A DNA stretch of 64,000 nucleotides from Variovorax sp. EL159 (GCF_900100965.1 NZ_FMUJ01000005.1:248001-312000), one strand, 5' to 3'. Counted from the stretch's first letter, positions 44,506-54,148 are shown. The notes: generated by a model not told the origin, from the letters alone. A program made the numbers and translations.

Positions 44506-45393
44506 TCAGCCCAGCACGCGGACCAGCTCGTCATACACCAGCCGCACACGCGCAGGCACCGGCGCCCGCTGCGCGCGATAGACGTAGATCGGCCACGGCT
44601 CCGGTGCATCGGCTTCCAGCACCGGCACCAGTGCACCTGACGGCAACCATGGCTCGACCAGCGGCGCAATGAGCTGGCCGAAGCCCAGCCCCGAGAGCAC
44701 GGCGGCGCATTCGGCGTCGTAGTCGTCGGTGACGAAGGCCGGCGACGGCACTTGCACCTGCCGCGACTTGCTGAAGACCCAGGGCCAGGGCCGCCGCGAC
44801 TTGCGGTTGATCAGCGAAGTGAGCGGCATTGCCGCCAGCGCATCGAGGTTCTTTGGCACGCCCGTGCGCGCGATGAGCTCCGGCGCGCCCACCACGTGCA
44901 GCGCCATCTTGCCCACCGGCCGTGCCACGAAGCGCGAATCGCGCAGCGGGCCCACGCGCACGCCGATGTCGATCTGCTGGCCGACCACGTCGGTGTGCTC
45001 TTCGGCCACGCGCAGGTCCAGCGTGAGGCCCGGATGCGCGGCCAGCATCGGCGCCAGCGCCTGCGGGATGAAGCGCCGCCCGAAGATGCCCGGGGCCGTG
45101 ACCCGCACCGTGCCCGCATGCTGCGAGAGCGCGCGCCGGTCGGTGCGGTGAAAGAGATCGTCGACGCCGACCACCGCCACCCGCGCGCGTTCCGCCAGTT
45201 GCAGCCCGAAGTCCGTGAGCTGCACGCCGCGCGTGCTGCGGTGAAACAGCGGCTCGCCCAGCTCTTCTTCCAGCTCGCGCACCGCGCGCGTCACGACCTG
45301 GGGCGACACCGACAGCCTGGCGGCCGCGTCGCGGAAGTTGGCGGCATCGGCGGCGGCGCAGAACACGCGCAGGGCTTCGAGGCGGTTGGACAT
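44506..45393 (-). CDS. LysR-family transcriptional regulator
   Basis: A 295-residue LTTR. The N-terminal HTH has ALRVFCAAADAANFRDAAARL and SVSPQVVTRAVRELEEELG, then HRSTRGVQLTDFG; the effector domain starts near residue 90. It is divergent from the SDR gene at 45526 across 132 bases, so that gene is the likely target. It converges with the AraC gene on its other side. Confidence 0.9.
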   Translation of the reverse strand: MSNRLEALRVFCAAADAANFRDAAARLSVSPQVVTRAVRELEEELGEPLFHRSTRGVQLTDFGLQLAERARVAVVGVDDLFHRTDRRALSQHAGTVRVTAPGIFGRRFIPQALAPMLAAHPGLTLDLRVAEEHTDVVGQQIDIGVRVGPLRDSRFVARPVGKMALHVVGAPELIARTGVPKNLDALAAMPLTSLINRKSRRPWPWVFSKSRQVQVPSPAFVTDDYDAECAAVLSGLGFGQLIAPLVEPWLPSGALVPVLEADAPEPWPIYVYRAQRAPVPARVRLVYDELVRVLG

Positions 45394-45525
45394 GGTGGCG
45401 ACTTTCTCAAGAGGGCGAGTGTTCCTGAATGGCGAATTCTGAAGTCGTCAGAGTTTCATTTACGGGAACGCGTGGATTTTCCACACTGCATGCACTTCTT
45501 CAACACACCGCCAAAGGAAATCCCC

Positions 45526-46284
45526 ATGACATCCGTTCAAGACAACATCAAGGGCAAGGTCGCCATCGTCACCGGCGCGAGCAGCGGGCTCGGCGAATCG
45601 ACCGCGCGCCACCTGGCCGCACGCGGTGCGAAGGTGGTGTTGGCAGCGCGCCGCACCGACCGGCTCGACAAGGTCGTCGCCGAGATCCGCGAAGCCGGCG
45701 GCGAGGCCATCGCCGTGGCCACCGACGTCGCGAAGCGCGCCGACCTCGAGAAGCTCGCAGCAGCCACAGTCGAAGTCTTCGGCCGCATCGACGTGCTGGT
45801 CAACAACGCGGGCGTGATGCCGCTGTCGCCCATCGACAAGCTCAAGGTCGACGAGTGGGACCGCACCATCGACGTCAACATCAAGGGCGTGCTCTACGGC
45901 ATCGCCGCGGTGCTGCCGCGCATGCAGGCGCAAGGCAGTGGGCACATCGTCAATGTGGCGTCGATTGCGGGGCTGAAGGTGTTCACACCCATCGGCACGG
46001 TCTACAGCGCGACCAAGCACGCGGTGCGCGCCATCTCCGAAGGGCTGCGCGTGGAAGTGGGCAACAGCGGCGTGCGCGTGACCATCGTTTCGCCCGGCGC
46101 GGTCGATTCGGAACTGAAGTTCGGCAGCAGCGATGCCGAGAGCGCGGCCGGTGTGAAGGCCTTCTACGACGCCAACCAGATCCCCGCCGACTCGGTGGCG
46201 CGGGCCATCGTCTACGCGGTCGAGCAGCCGGCGAACGTGGACATCAACGAAGTGGTGCTGCGGCCGGTGTCGCAAGAGTTCTGA
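45526..46284 (+). CDS. SDR family oxidoreductase
   Basis: A 252-residue classical SDR with AIVTGASSGLGEST, NNAGVMPLSP, NVASIAGLK and YSATK. It resembles YdfG/clavulanate-dehydrogenase-like SDRs of broad specificity. The ribosome site AAAGGA lies about eight bases before ATG 45526. The longer open frame starting at 44752 is a shadow of the LysR gene. Regulation by the divergent LysR protein is inferred from arrangement. Confidence 0.87.
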   Translation: MTSVQDNIKGKVAIVTGASSGLGESTARHLAARGAKVVLAARRTDRLDKVVAEIREAGGEAIAVATDVAKRADLEKLAAATVEVFGRIDVLVNNAGVMPLSPIDKLKVDEWDRTIDVNIKGVLYGIAAVLPRMQAQGSGHIVNVASIAGLKVFTPIGTVYSATKHAVRAISEGLRVEVGNSGVRVTIVSPGAVDSELKFGSSDAESAAGVKAFYDANQIPADSVARAIVYAVEQPANVDINEVVLRPVSQEF

Positions 46285-46292
46285 TCGGAACA

Positions 46293-46308
46293 GGGCCGGC
46301 GACGGCCC
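46293..46308 (+). terminator. GC-rich hairpin after the SDR gene
   Basis: GGGCCG (46293-46298) and CGGCCC (46303-46308) form a 6-bp stem with a 4-base loop, nine bases past the SDR stop. It lacks a T-run, so termination would be weak or factor-dependent. Confidence 0.35.
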
Positions 46309-46424
46309 GGAAGCAAGAGCGCCTGCACCTCGCGTGCACGGCGCTCGCTTCACATTTGCTTCAAATTAACCTTCTATAACTGAAGGACTTTGGCAGCCAA
46401 AAGTGCAAAGCCCCTGCAAAATAG

Positions 46425-46438
46425 AACGACCGTTCGTT
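46425..46438. promoter_or_regulatory. TetR-type operator candidate
   Basis: AACGA (46425-46429) and TCGTT (46434-46438) flank CCGT, giving an AACGA-N4-TCGTT dyad 20 bases before the TetR gene start. Regulators of fatty-acid genes in this family often bind such ACG/CGT-rich dyads. Autoregulation is inferred. Confidence 0.45.
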
Positions 46439-46457
46439 TTTGTCTGGGAATTCCACG

Positions 46458-47144
46458 ATGACCGCCACAGCCGTTTCCGCCAAGCCAGCCCGGGCTGCCC
46501 AGAAGGGCCAGCAGACCAAGGCCGTGATCGTCGACGCCGCACTGGCGTTGGCCGCGCAGATCGGGCTCGAAGGCCTGTCGATCGGCGCGGTGGCCGAAAT
46601 TACCAAGATGAGCAAGTCGGGCGTCTTCGCCCACTTCGGCTCGCGCGAAGAACTGCAGATCTCGGTGGTGCGCGAGTATCACGCTCGCTTCGAGCAAGAG
46701 GTGTTCTTTCCCGCGCTCAAGGCGCCGCGCGGCCTGCCGCGGCTGCGCGCCATGTTCGCCAACTGGATGAAGCGCACCTCGACCGAAATCGACTCGGGCT
46801 GCATCTACATCAGCGGCGCTTCCGAATTCGATGACCGCCCGGGCCCCGTGCGCGACGCGCTGGTCGAGTCGGTCAGCATCTGGCAGGCGGCCGTGCTGCG
46901 CGCCATCGTGCAGTCGCAGACCGAAGGCCATCTGCGCGCCGACGCCGACGAGCGCCAGGTCGCGTTCGAGATCCACGGCCTGATCCTCGCGCTGCACTAC
47001 GAGGCGCGCTTCCTGCAGGTGCCCGGCTCCATCGGCCGCGCCAACACCGGCTTCGACAACATCCTTGCGCGCAGCGCCACGCCCGACGCCCCGAAGGCCG
47101 AGGCCGCTGCACCTGCCGCCCGCCGACTCAAGCCCGTGCGCTGA
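46458..47144 (+). CDS. TetR/AcrR-family regulator of the beta-oxidation cluster
   Basis: A 228-residue protein. The HTH region has TKAVIVDAALALAAQIG, LSIGAVAEITKMSKSGVFAHFGSRE. The C-terminal domain contains SGCIYISGASEFDDRPG, a TetR_C subgroup motif. ATG 46458 (MTATAV) is chosen over ATG 46440 because it leaves the operator dyad upstream. It is followed by a T-run terminator and then the acyl-CoA dehydrogenase gene, so it probably senses an acyl-CoA or fatty acid; that is inference. Confidence 0.87.
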   Translation: MTATAVSAKPARAAQKGQQTKAVIVDAALALAAQIGLEGLSIGAVAEITKMSKSGVFAHFGSREELQISVVREYHARFEQEVFFPALKAPRGLPRLRAMFANWMKRTSTEIDSGCIYISGASEFDDRPGPVRDALVESVSIWQAAVLRAIVQSQTEGHLRADADERQVAFEIHGLILALHYEARFLQVPGSIGRANTGFDNILARSATPDAPKAEAAAPAARRLKPVR

Positions 47145-47146
47145 GC

Positions 47147-47166
47147 GGGCGGGCCGCCCCTTTTTT
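47147..47166 (+). terminator. rho-independent terminator after the TetR gene
   Basis: GGGCG (47147-47151), loop GGC, CGCCC (47155-47159), then C and six T. The stem starts three bases past the TetR stop, and the T-run continues in a wider T-rich tract. It separates the regulator from the enzyme operon. Confidence 0.7.
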
Positions 47167-47214
47167 CGTTTTTCCTTTTTTCCCTTTATCTAGCTTCGAC
47201 CAGGAGAGTTCCGG

Positions 47215-49011
47215 ATGCCTACCTACAACCCACCCGTGCGTGACATGCAGTTCGTGCTGCACGAAGTGCTCAACGTCACCGAGGAACTCAAGGCGCTGCC
47301 GGCCCATGCCGAGACCGATGCCGACACCATCAACGCGGTGATCGAAGAGGCCGGCAAGTTCGCCGCCGAAGTGACCTTTCCGCTGAACATCAGCGGCGAC
47401 GAAGAAGGCTGCGTGCTCGACAAGGCCACGCACGAGGTCAAGACGCCCAAGGGCTTCAAGGACGCCTACGCCAAGTACGTCGAGGGCGGCTGGCCCGCGC
47501 TGTCGTGCGATCCGGCCTTCGGCGGCCAGGGCCTGCCCTTCGTGGTCAACCAGTGCCTGTTCGAAATGCTCAACAGTGCCAACCAGGCCTGGACCATGTA
47601 CCCCGGCCTCTCGCACGGCGCGTACGAAGCGCTGGCCGCGCACGGCACCGAAGAACAGAAGAAGACCTACCTGCCCAAGCTCACGAGCGGCGAATGGACC
47701 GGCACCATGTGCCTGACCGAGCCGCACTGCGGCACCGACCTGGGCCTGCTGCGCACCAAGGCCGAGCCGCAGGCCGACGGCACGTACCGCATCACCGGCA
47801 ACAAGATCTTCATCTCGGCCGGCGAGCACGACATGACGGACAACATCATTCACCTGGTGCTGGCCCGTCTGCCCGATGCGCCCAAGGGCAGCAAGGGCAT
47901 CAGCCTGTTCGTGGTGCCGAAGTTCCATGTCAAGGCCGACGGCTCGCTTGGCGGCCGCAACCCGATCTTCTGTGCTGGCCTCGAGCACAAGATGGGCATC
48001 CACGGCAACGCCACCGCGCAGATCGTGATCGAAGGCGCCACCGGCACGATGGTGGGCGAGCCCAACAAGGGCCTGGCCGCGATGTTCGTGATGATGAACG
48101 CGGCGCGCCTGGGCGTGGGCAACCAGTCGCTGGGCCTGACCGAAGTGGCCTACCAGAACGCACTGGCCTACGCCAAGGACCGCCTGCAGATGCGCTCGCT
48201 CTCGGGCGTGAAGGCCAAGGACAAGGAAGCCGACCCGATCATCGTGCACCCCGATGTGCGCAAGATGCTGCTCACCGCCAAGGCCTTTGCCGAAGGCGGC
48301 CGCGCGCTGCAGATCTTCTGCACGCTGCTGCTCGACAAGGAACACAACCACCCCGACGAGAAGGTGCGCAAGGACAGCGGCGAGCTGGTCGCGCTGCTCA
48401 CGCCCATCGTCAAGGCCTTCATCACCGACAACGGCCACATCGCGACCAATTCGTGCATGCAGGTGTTCGGCGGCCACGGCTTCATCAAGGAATGGGGCAT
48501 GGAGCAGTTCGTGCGCGACAACCGCATCAACATGATCTATGAAGGCACCAACACCATCCAGTCGCTGGACCTGCTGGGCCGCAAGATCCTGGGCAACAAC
48601 GGCGCGTCGCTCAAGAAGTTCGGCAAGCTCGTGGGCAAGCTGGTCGAAGAAGAAGGCGTGAACGAGAAGATGGCCGAGTTCATCAACCCGATCGCGATGC
48701 TGGGCGACCAGCTCACCAAGTTCACCACCGAGATCGGCTTCAAGGGCTTCCAGAACCCCGACGAAGTGGGCGCCGCCGCCGTTGACTACCTGCGCGTGGC
48801 CGGCCACTTCGTGTTCGGCTATTTGTTCGCACGCATGGCGCAAGTGGCGCTGCGCGAAATCGCGGCCGGCAACAACGACCCGTTCTACGTCGCCAAGCTG
48901 CAGACCGCACGCTTCTACTTCGCCAAGCTGTTCCCCGAGACCCTGACGCTGATGCGCACCGCCCGCGCCGGCAGCAAGGTGTTGATGGACACCGACGCAG
49001 CGCTGGCCTGA
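47215..49011 (+). CDS. acyl-CoA dehydrogenase (about 600-residue, DmdC-like class)
   Basis: An FAD enzyme forming trans-2-enoyl-CoA, 598 residues. The N-terminal extension and C-terminal acyl-CoA dehydrogenase extra domain are typical of the long class that includes 3-methylmercaptopropionyl-CoA dehydrogenases. MCLTEPHCGTDLG is the FAD/substrate loop, and IYEGTNTIQSLDLLGRK holds the catalytic Glu (E443). It is followed by the DUF2147 gene and the FadB/FadA genes, so a role on medium or long acyl-CoA is likely. Confidence 0.92.
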   Translation: MPTYNPPVRDMQFVLHEVLNVTEELKALPAHAETDADTINAVIEEAGKFAAEVTFPLNISGDEEGCVLDKATHEVKTPKGFKDAYAKYVEGGWPALSCDPAFGGQGLPFVVNQCLFEMLNSANQAWTMYPGLSHGAYEALAAHGTEEQKKTYLPKLTSGEWTGTMCLTEPHCGTDLGLLRTKAEPQADGTYRITGNKIFISAGEHDMTDNIIHLVLARLPDAPKGSKGISLFVVPKFHVKADGSLGGRNPIFCAGLEHKMGIHGNATAQIVIEGATGTMVGEPNKGLAAMFVMMNAARLGVGNQSLGLTEVAYQNALAYAKDRLQMRSLSGVKAKDKEADPIIVHPDVRKMLLTAKAFAEGGRALQIFCTLLLDKEHNHPDEKVRKDSGELVALLTPIVKAFITDNGHIATNSCMQVFGGHGFIKEWGMEQFVRDNRINMIYEGTNTIQSLDLLGRKILGNNGASLKKFGKLVGKLVEEEGVNEKMAEFINPIAMLGDQLTKFTTEIGFKGFQNPDEVGAAAVDYLRVAGHFVFGYLFARMAQVALREIAAGNNDPFYVAKLQTARFYFAKLFPETLTLMRTARAGSKVLMDTDAALA

Positions 49012-49053
49012 AGCCCCTACCGTCCTTCTTTCCATCTTCTTTCGGAGCCGAAC

Positions 49054-49500
49054 ATGAAAGCCACCTTCGTTGCAGCCATCGTTTTCGCCGCCACCTCCGT
49101 CGTTGCCGTTTCGGCCATGGCCCAGAGCACCCCGGTGGGGCTGTGGCGCAACGTCGACGACAAGACCGGCGAGGTCAAGGCCGAGATCCGCATCGGCGAG
49201 ACCAACGGCGCGCTGCTCGGGCGCATCGAGAAGTCGTTGAAGAAGGACGCCAAGCCCGACGCGGTCTGCGATGAATGCAGCGACGACCGCAAGGGCAAGC
49301 CCATGCTGGGCCTGGACATCATCCGCGGCGGAAAGAAGGCCGAAGGCAAGGACGTCTGGGAAGGCGGAAAGATCCTCGACCCCGAGAACGGCAAGGAATA
49401 CCGCGCGAGCTTCACGCCCATCGATGGCGGCAAGAAGCTCGAAGTGCGCGGCTACCTCGGCCCGTTCTGGCGTACCCAAACCTGGAACCGCGTGCAGTAA
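49054..49500 (+). CDS. DUF2147 domain-containing secreted protein
   Basis: A 148-residue protein with a clear signal peptide (MKATFVAAIVFAATSVVAV, cleavage probably after SAMAQ). The mature domain has PVGLWRNVDDKTGEVKAEIRI and ends FWRTQTWNRV, the DUF2147 fold, which is lipocalin-like. C-x-x-C is present in AVCDECSDD. It lies between the acyl-CoA dehydrogenase and FadB genes in the same direction with short gaps, so it is co-transcribed. Its function is unknown; a lipid- or fatty-acid-binding role would fit but is unproven. Confidence 0.87.
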   Translation: MKATFVAAIVFAATSVVAVSAMAQSTPVGLWRNVDDKTGEVKAEIRIGETNGALLGRIEKSLKKDAKPDAVCDECSDDRKGKPMLGLDIIRGGKKAEGKDVWEGGKILDPENGKEYRASFTPIDGGKKLEVRGYLGPFWRTQTWNRVQ

Positions 49501-49540
49501 GCAAGCCTGCGCGCAACCAATCCAAGAAATACCAAGCAAC

Positions 49541-51940
49541 ATGTCCCGATTTCAAGTGAAGAAGGTCGCCGTGCTCGGCGCCGGCGTGATGGGCGCGCAG
49601 ATTGCGGCCCACCTCGTCAACGTGCGCGTGCCTGTCGTGCTGTTCGACCTGGCCGCCAAAGAAGGCCCGAAGAACGGCATCGTCACGCGCGCCATCGACA
49701 ACCTCAAGAAGCTCAAGCCCGCACCCCTGGGCGACGTGGCCGATGCGGGCCTGATCGAACAGGCCAACTACGAAGACGACCTCGCCAAGCTCGGCGAGTG
49801 CGACCTCGTCATCGAAGCCATTGCCGAGCGCATGGACTGGAAGCTCGATCTGTACAAGAAGATCGCGCCGCACGTGGCCAAGCATTCGATCCTGGCCTCG
49901 AACACCTCGGGCCTGTCGATCACCAAGCTCAGCGAAGCGCTGCCCGAAGCACTGAAGCCGCGCTTTTGCGGCATTCACTTCTTCAACCCGCCGCGCTACA
50001 TGTTCCTGGTGGAGCTGATCAACACGCCCACCACGCAGCCGCAGGTGCTCGACGACCTTGAAGCCTTCGTCACCAGCACGCTCGGCAAGGGCGTGGTGCG
50101 CGCGCACGACACGCCCAACTTTATCGCCAACCGCGTCGGCATCGCCGGCATGCTGGCCACGCTGAAGGAAGTCGAGAAGTTCGGCCTCACGCCCGACGTG
50201 GTGGACGACCTCACCGGCAAGAAGCTGGGCCGCGCCAGCTCGGGCACCTTCCGCACCGCCGACGTGGTGGGCCTGGACACCATGGCCCACGTCGTGAAGA
50301 CGCTGCAGGACAACCTGAACGCCGAGACCGATCCGTTCTACGCCAACTTCGCGACGCCGCCTGTGCTCGCCAAGCTGCTCGAACTCGGCAACCTGGGCCA
50401 GAAGACCAAGGCCGGCTTCTTCAAGAAGGTCGGCCGCGACATCCTGCGCTTCGACCTGAAGAGCGGCGACTACGTGCCCGCCGGCGCGAAGGCCGACGAG
50501 GTGTACGGCCGCATGCTGAAGAAGCCTGCGGGCGAGCGCCTGAAGCTGCTGCGCGAAAGCGAAGGACCGCAGGGCCAGTTCCTCTGGGCGATCCTGCGCG
50601 ACGGTTTCCACTACGCCGCCGTGCACCTAGCCGACATCGCCGAGAGCGCGCGCGACATCGACTTCGCGATGCGCTGGGGCTTCGGCATGAAGCAGGGCCC
50701 GTTTGAGCTGTGGCAAGAGGCCGGCTGGGCGCAGGTCGCCAAGTGGATTCAGGAAGACATCGATGCCGGCAAGGCGCTGAGCACCGCGCCGCTGCCCAAG
50801 TGGGTGTTCGAAGGCCCGGTGGCGCAAGCGGGTGGCGTGCACACGCCTGAGGGCTCGTGGAGCGCATCGCAGAACAAGTTCGTGCCACAACGCAGGTTGC
50901 CGGTGCACGACCGCCAGCTGTTCCCCGAGAGCGTGCTCGGCGCGAACGCAGCCGATGCCAACAAGGCCGGCACCACGATCAGCGACGAAGGCGATGTGCG
51001 CGTGTGGACGCTCGACGGCGAAGTGCTCATCGCGAGCATTCACTCGAAGATGCACGCCATCAGCCCTGACGTGGCCGAGGCTCTGGGTGCGGCGGTCGAC
51101 CTGGCCGAAGCCGAATACAAGGGCCTGGTGATCTGGTCGCCCGACGAGATGTTCTCGGTCGGCGCCGACCTGCAGGCGATGCTGCCGGCCTTCGTGGTCG
51201 CGGGCATCGGCGCGGTCGAAGGTGCGGAAGAAGAGCTGCAGAACGTGATGCTCAAGATCCGCTACGCCAGCGTGCCGGTGGTGTCGGCCGTGCGCGGCCT
51301 GGCATTGGGCGGCGGCTGCGAACTGGCCGTGTACTCGGCCAAGCGCGTGGCTGCGATGGAAAGCTACATCGGCCTGGTCGAAGTGGGCGTGGGCCTGATC
51401 CCCGGCGCGGGCGGCCTGACGTACATCGCGCGTCGCGCGGCCGAGAACGCATCGGCCTCGACGGGCACCGACCTGCTGCCGTTCCTGACCGAAGGCTTCA
51501 CGGCCGCGGCGATGGCGAAGGTCGGCACCGGTGCGCTCGATTCGAAGAAGCTGGGCTACCTGCTCGACAGCGACGTGATCGTGCCGAACAAGGACGAGCT
51601 GCTGTACGTGGCGCTGCAGCAGGCGAAGGCCATGGCCGACGCCGGCTACCGCGCACCGCTGCGCCGCACCTTCCGCGTGGCCGGCCGCAGCGGCGCTGCG
51701 ACGATCAAGGGCCAGCTCGTGAACATGCGCGACGGCGGCTTCATCAGCGCGCACGACTTCCACATCGCGAGCCTGATCGCGAACGTGGTGACCGGCGGCG
51801 ATGTGGACGCGGGTTCGCTCGTGACCGAGGAATACCTGATGACGCTGGAACGCAAGGCGTTCTGCTCGCTCATCGTGCACCCCAAGACGCAGGAACGCAT
51901 CATGGGGATGCTCAGCACCGGCAAGCCAGTGCGCAACTAA
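49541..51940 (+). CDS. 3-hydroxyacyl-CoA dehydrogenase / enoyl-CoA hydratase fusion (FadB-like, reversed order)
   Basis: A 799-residue bifunctional beta-oxidation enzyme. The NAD domain is first (VAVLGAGVMGAQIAAHLV, about 10-27; HFFNPPRYM active-site His region), then the HAD C-terminal domain (about 190-290). The crotonase domain is at the C-terminus (about 490-700) with SVGADLQAML, ALGGGCELAVYS (catalytic Glu) and EVGVGLIPGAGG. This is the FadN-type order, opposite to E. coli FadB. ATG 49541 is the first Met of the homologous region. The thiolase gene follows 11 bases later. Confidence 0.93.
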   Translation: MSRFQVKKVAVLGAGVMGAQIAAHLVNVRVPVVLFDLAAKEGPKNGIVTRAIDNLKKLKPAPLGDVADAGLIEQANYEDDLAKLGECDLVIEAIAERMDWKLDLYKKIAPHVAKHSILASNTSGLSITKLSEALPEALKPRFCGIHFFNPPRYMFLVELINTPTTQPQVLDDLEAFVTSTLGKGVVRAHDTPNFIANRVGIAGMLATLKEVEKFGLTPDVVDDLTGKKLGRASSGTFRTADVVGLDTMAHVVKTLQDNLNAETDPFYANFATPPVLAKLLELGNLGQKTKAGFFKKVGRDILRFDLKSGDYVPAGAKADEVYGRMLKKPAGERLKLLRESEGPQGQFLWAILRDGFHYAAVHLADIAESARDIDFAMRWGFGMKQGPFELWQEAGWAQVAKWIQEDIDAGKALSTAPLPKWVFEGPVAQAGGVHTPEGSWSASQNKFVPQRRLPVHDRQLFPESVLGANAADANKAGTTISDEGDVRVWTLDGEVLIASIHSKMHAISPDVAEALGAAVDLAEAEYKGLVIWSPDEMFSVGADLQAMLPAFVVAGIGAVEGAEEELQNVMLKIRYASVPVVSAVRGLALGGGCELAVYSAKRVAAMESYIGLVEVGVGLIPGAGGLTYIARRAAENASASTGTDLLPFLTEGFTAAAMAKVGTGALDSKKLGYLLDSDVIVPNKDELLYVALQQAKAMADAGYRAPLRRTFRVAGRSGAATIKGQLVNMRDGGFISAHDFHIASLIANVVTGGDVDAGSLVTEEYLMTLERKAFCSLIVHPKTQERIMGMLSTGKPVRN

Positions 51941-51951
51941 GGACAGATTTC

Positions 51952-53151
51952 ATGAGCAAGCAAGTACAAGACGCCTACATCGTCTCCGCCACCCGCACGC
52001 CCATCGGCAAGTCGCACCGCGGCTACTTCCGCAACTACCGTCCCGACGACCTGCTCGCGACCACGCTGAAGGCGGCGCTGGCCGCCGTGCCGGGCTTGGA
52101 CCCCAAGGCCATCGAAGACATCATCTGCGGCTGCGCGATTCCCGAATCGCAGCAAGGCCTGAACGTCGCCCGCATCGGCGCCGTGCTCGCCGGCCTGCCC
52201 ACCAGCATCGGCGGCATCACCGTCAACCGCTTCTGCGCGTCGGGCCTCTCGGCCGTGCAGATGGCCGCCGACCGCATCCGCGTCGGCGAGGCCGACGTGA
52301 TGATCGCGGCCGGTGTCGAAAGCATGAGCATGGTGCCGATGATGGGCAACTCGCCCTCGCTGTCGCCTTCCATCTTCGAGCGCGAAGGCGACGTGGGCAT
52401 TGCCTACGGCATGGGCCTCACGGCCGAGAAGGTCGCGCAGCAGTGGAAGGTCAGCCGTCAAGCGCAGGACGAGTTCGCACTCGCCTCGCACCAGAAGGCG
52501 CTGGCCGCGCAGAAGGCCGGCAAGTTCGCCGACGAGATCACGCCCATCGAAGTGACCGACCGCACGCCGAACCTGGAGACCGGCGAGTCGATTGCCAAGA
52601 CGCGCACGGTCAATCTCGACGAAGGCGCGCGCCCCGACACCAGCATCGAAGGCCTGGCCAAGCTGCGTACCGTGTTCGCCGCGCGTGGCACCGTCACGGC
52701 CGGCAACAGCTCGCAGACCTCCGACGGCGCGGGCGCGCTGATCCTGGCGAGCGAGAAGGCGGTCAAGCAATACGGTCTCACGCCGCTCGCGCGCTTCGTG
52801 AGCTTCGCGAGCAAGGGCGTGCCGCCCCACATCATGGGCATCGGCCCCATCGAGGCGATTCCTGCGGCGCTGCGCTATGCGGGCCTGAAGCACGAAGACA
52901 TCGACTGGTTCGAGCTCAACGAAGCCTTCGCCGCGCAATCGCTGGCGGTCATCAACACGCTGGGGCTCGATCCGTCGAAGGTCAATCCGATGGGCGGCGC
53001 GATCGCACTGGGCCATCCGCTCGGTGCGACGGGTGCGATCCGCGCGGCCACCGTGGTGCACGCGCTGCGCCGTGAGAAGCTGAAGTACGGCATGGTCACG
53101 ATGTGCGTGGGCATGGGTCAGGGCGCTGCCGGAATTTTTGAACGCGTCTGA
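51952..53151 (+). CDS. fadA: acetyl-CoA acyltransferase (3-ketoacyl-CoA thiolase)
   Basis: Thiolytic cleavage of 3-ketoacyl-CoA, 399 residues. The acylated Cys is in NRFCASGLSAVQ (C95), the His in GGAIALGHPLGATGA, and the second Cys in MVTMCVGMGQGAAG. Its location directly after the FadB-like gene marks it as the beta-oxidation partner. All catalytic residues are present. Confidence 0.95.
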   Translation: MSKQVQDAYIVSATRTPIGKSHRGYFRNYRPDDLLATTLKAALAAVPGLDPKAIEDIICGCAIPESQQGLNVARIGAVLAGLPTSIGGITVNRFCASGLSAVQMAADRIRVGEADVMIAAGVESMSMVPMMGNSPSLSPSIFEREGDVGIAYGMGLTAEKVAQQWKVSRQAQDEFALASHQKALAAQKAGKFADEITPIEVTDRTPNLETGESIAKTRTVNLDEGARPDTSIEGLAKLRTVFAARGTVTAGNSSQTSDGAGALILASEKAVKQYGLTPLARFVSFASKGVPPHIMGIGPIEAIPAALRYAGLKHEDIDWFELNEAFAAQSLAVINTLGLDPSKVNPMGGAIALGHPLGATGAIRAATVVHALRREKLKYGMVTMCVGMGQGAAGIFERV

Positions 53152-53210
53152 TCGATCGGCAGCGCGCAAGGCACCGCAACGAGTGTCGGCACAACGAAGG
53201 AGACAACTTC

Positions 53211-54116
53211 ATGCAGACGCAGCAACAGCTCCCGGTCGACGGTGGCGCACAGCAACTCGCAGTGCGCCGCTACGAGCCCACCACCGCGCCGCGTGCCAGC
53301 ATCGTCATCGGTGGCGCGATGGGCGTGCGCCAGTCGTTCTACGAACCTTTCGCGCAATGGCTCGCACAGCATCAGGGCCTGCGCGTCTGGACCTTCGACT
53401 ACCGGGGCTCGGGCGACTCGCGCGGCGACGCGCCGTTGCGTGGCTTCGAGGCCGACCTGTTCGACTGGGCACGCGACTACGAAGCGGTGATCGACACCGC
53501 CAAGGCCGCGCTGCCCGATGAACCGCTGTACCTGCTGGGCCACAGCCTCGGCGCGCAGTTACCAGGTTTTCTGCAGCGCCCGGAACAGGTCGCGGGCCTT
53601 GTCAGCATCGCGGCCGGCAGCGGCTACTGGCGCGAGAACGCGCCGAAGCTCAAGCGCAGCATTCTTTACTTCTGGTTCGTGGTCGTGCCGCTTGCCACCA
53701 GGCTGTGGGGCTACTTTCCCGGCCGCAAACTCAAGAAGATCGGCGACCTGCCGCGCGGCGTGATCTTGCAGTGGCGGCGCTGGTGTCTCAATCCGCGCTA
53801 CAGCGTCGGCGCCGAAGGCGCATTGGCCTCGCAGAGCTACGGCCGCGTGCGCTTTCCGGTGCTCGCGCTGTCGATGACCGACGACGAACTCATGACGCTC
53901 GCCGGCACCGAAAGCCTCGTGAGCTTCTATGCGGGCGCGCCGAGCGCGGTGGAGCGCATCGCGCCGGCCGACGTGCAGGCGCGGCGCATCGGCCACTTCG
54001 GTTTTTTCCGCGAACAGTTCAGTCAGAGCCTGTGGCCGAGCACGGTCGACAAGCTGCATCGGCTTGCATCGCTTACCGCGGTGCAGCACGCCAACGTCCC
54101 GCACACGACTGCGTGA
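53211..54116 (+). CDS. alpha/beta hydrolase
   Basis: A 301-residue alpha/beta-hydrolase. The nucleophile elbow is LLGHSLGAQLPG (S112); the upstream FDYRGSGDSRG strand-turn is the usual YxGxGxS region, and a C-terminal RIGHFGFFRE supplies the His. No signal peptide, so cytoplasmic. It lies 59 bases after fadA and 32 bases before the thioesterase gene. It may cleave an acyl ester or thioester; the substrate is unknown. Confidence 0.87.
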   Translation: MQTQQQLPVDGGAQQLAVRRYEPTTAPRASIVIGGAMGVRQSFYEPFAQWLAQHQGLRVWTFDYRGSGDSRGDAPLRGFEADLFDWARDYEAVIDTAKAALPDEPLYLLGHSLGAQLPGFLQRPEQVAGLVSIAAGSGYWRENAPKLKRSILYFWFVVVPLATRLWGYFPGRKLKKIGDLPRGVILQWRRWCLNPRYSVGAEGALASQSYGRVRFPVLALSMTDDELMTLAGTESLVSFYAGAPSAVERIAPADVQARRIGHFGFFREQFSQSLWPSTVDKLHRLASLTAVQHANVPHTTA

Positions 54117-54148
54117 CGCGGGCCACCGGAGGCACACTGCCGATCACC

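Noticed and set aside
44752..45525. Extended N-terminus for the SDR at 45526
   Set aside because: The extension is antisense to the LysR gene and lacks SDR homology; ATG 45526 has its own AAAGGA site.
47128..49542. 804-codon leftward open frame opposite the acyl-CoA dehydrogenase gene
   Set aside because: Composition of an antisense shadow; no recognisable motif, while the rightward gene has all catalytic residues.
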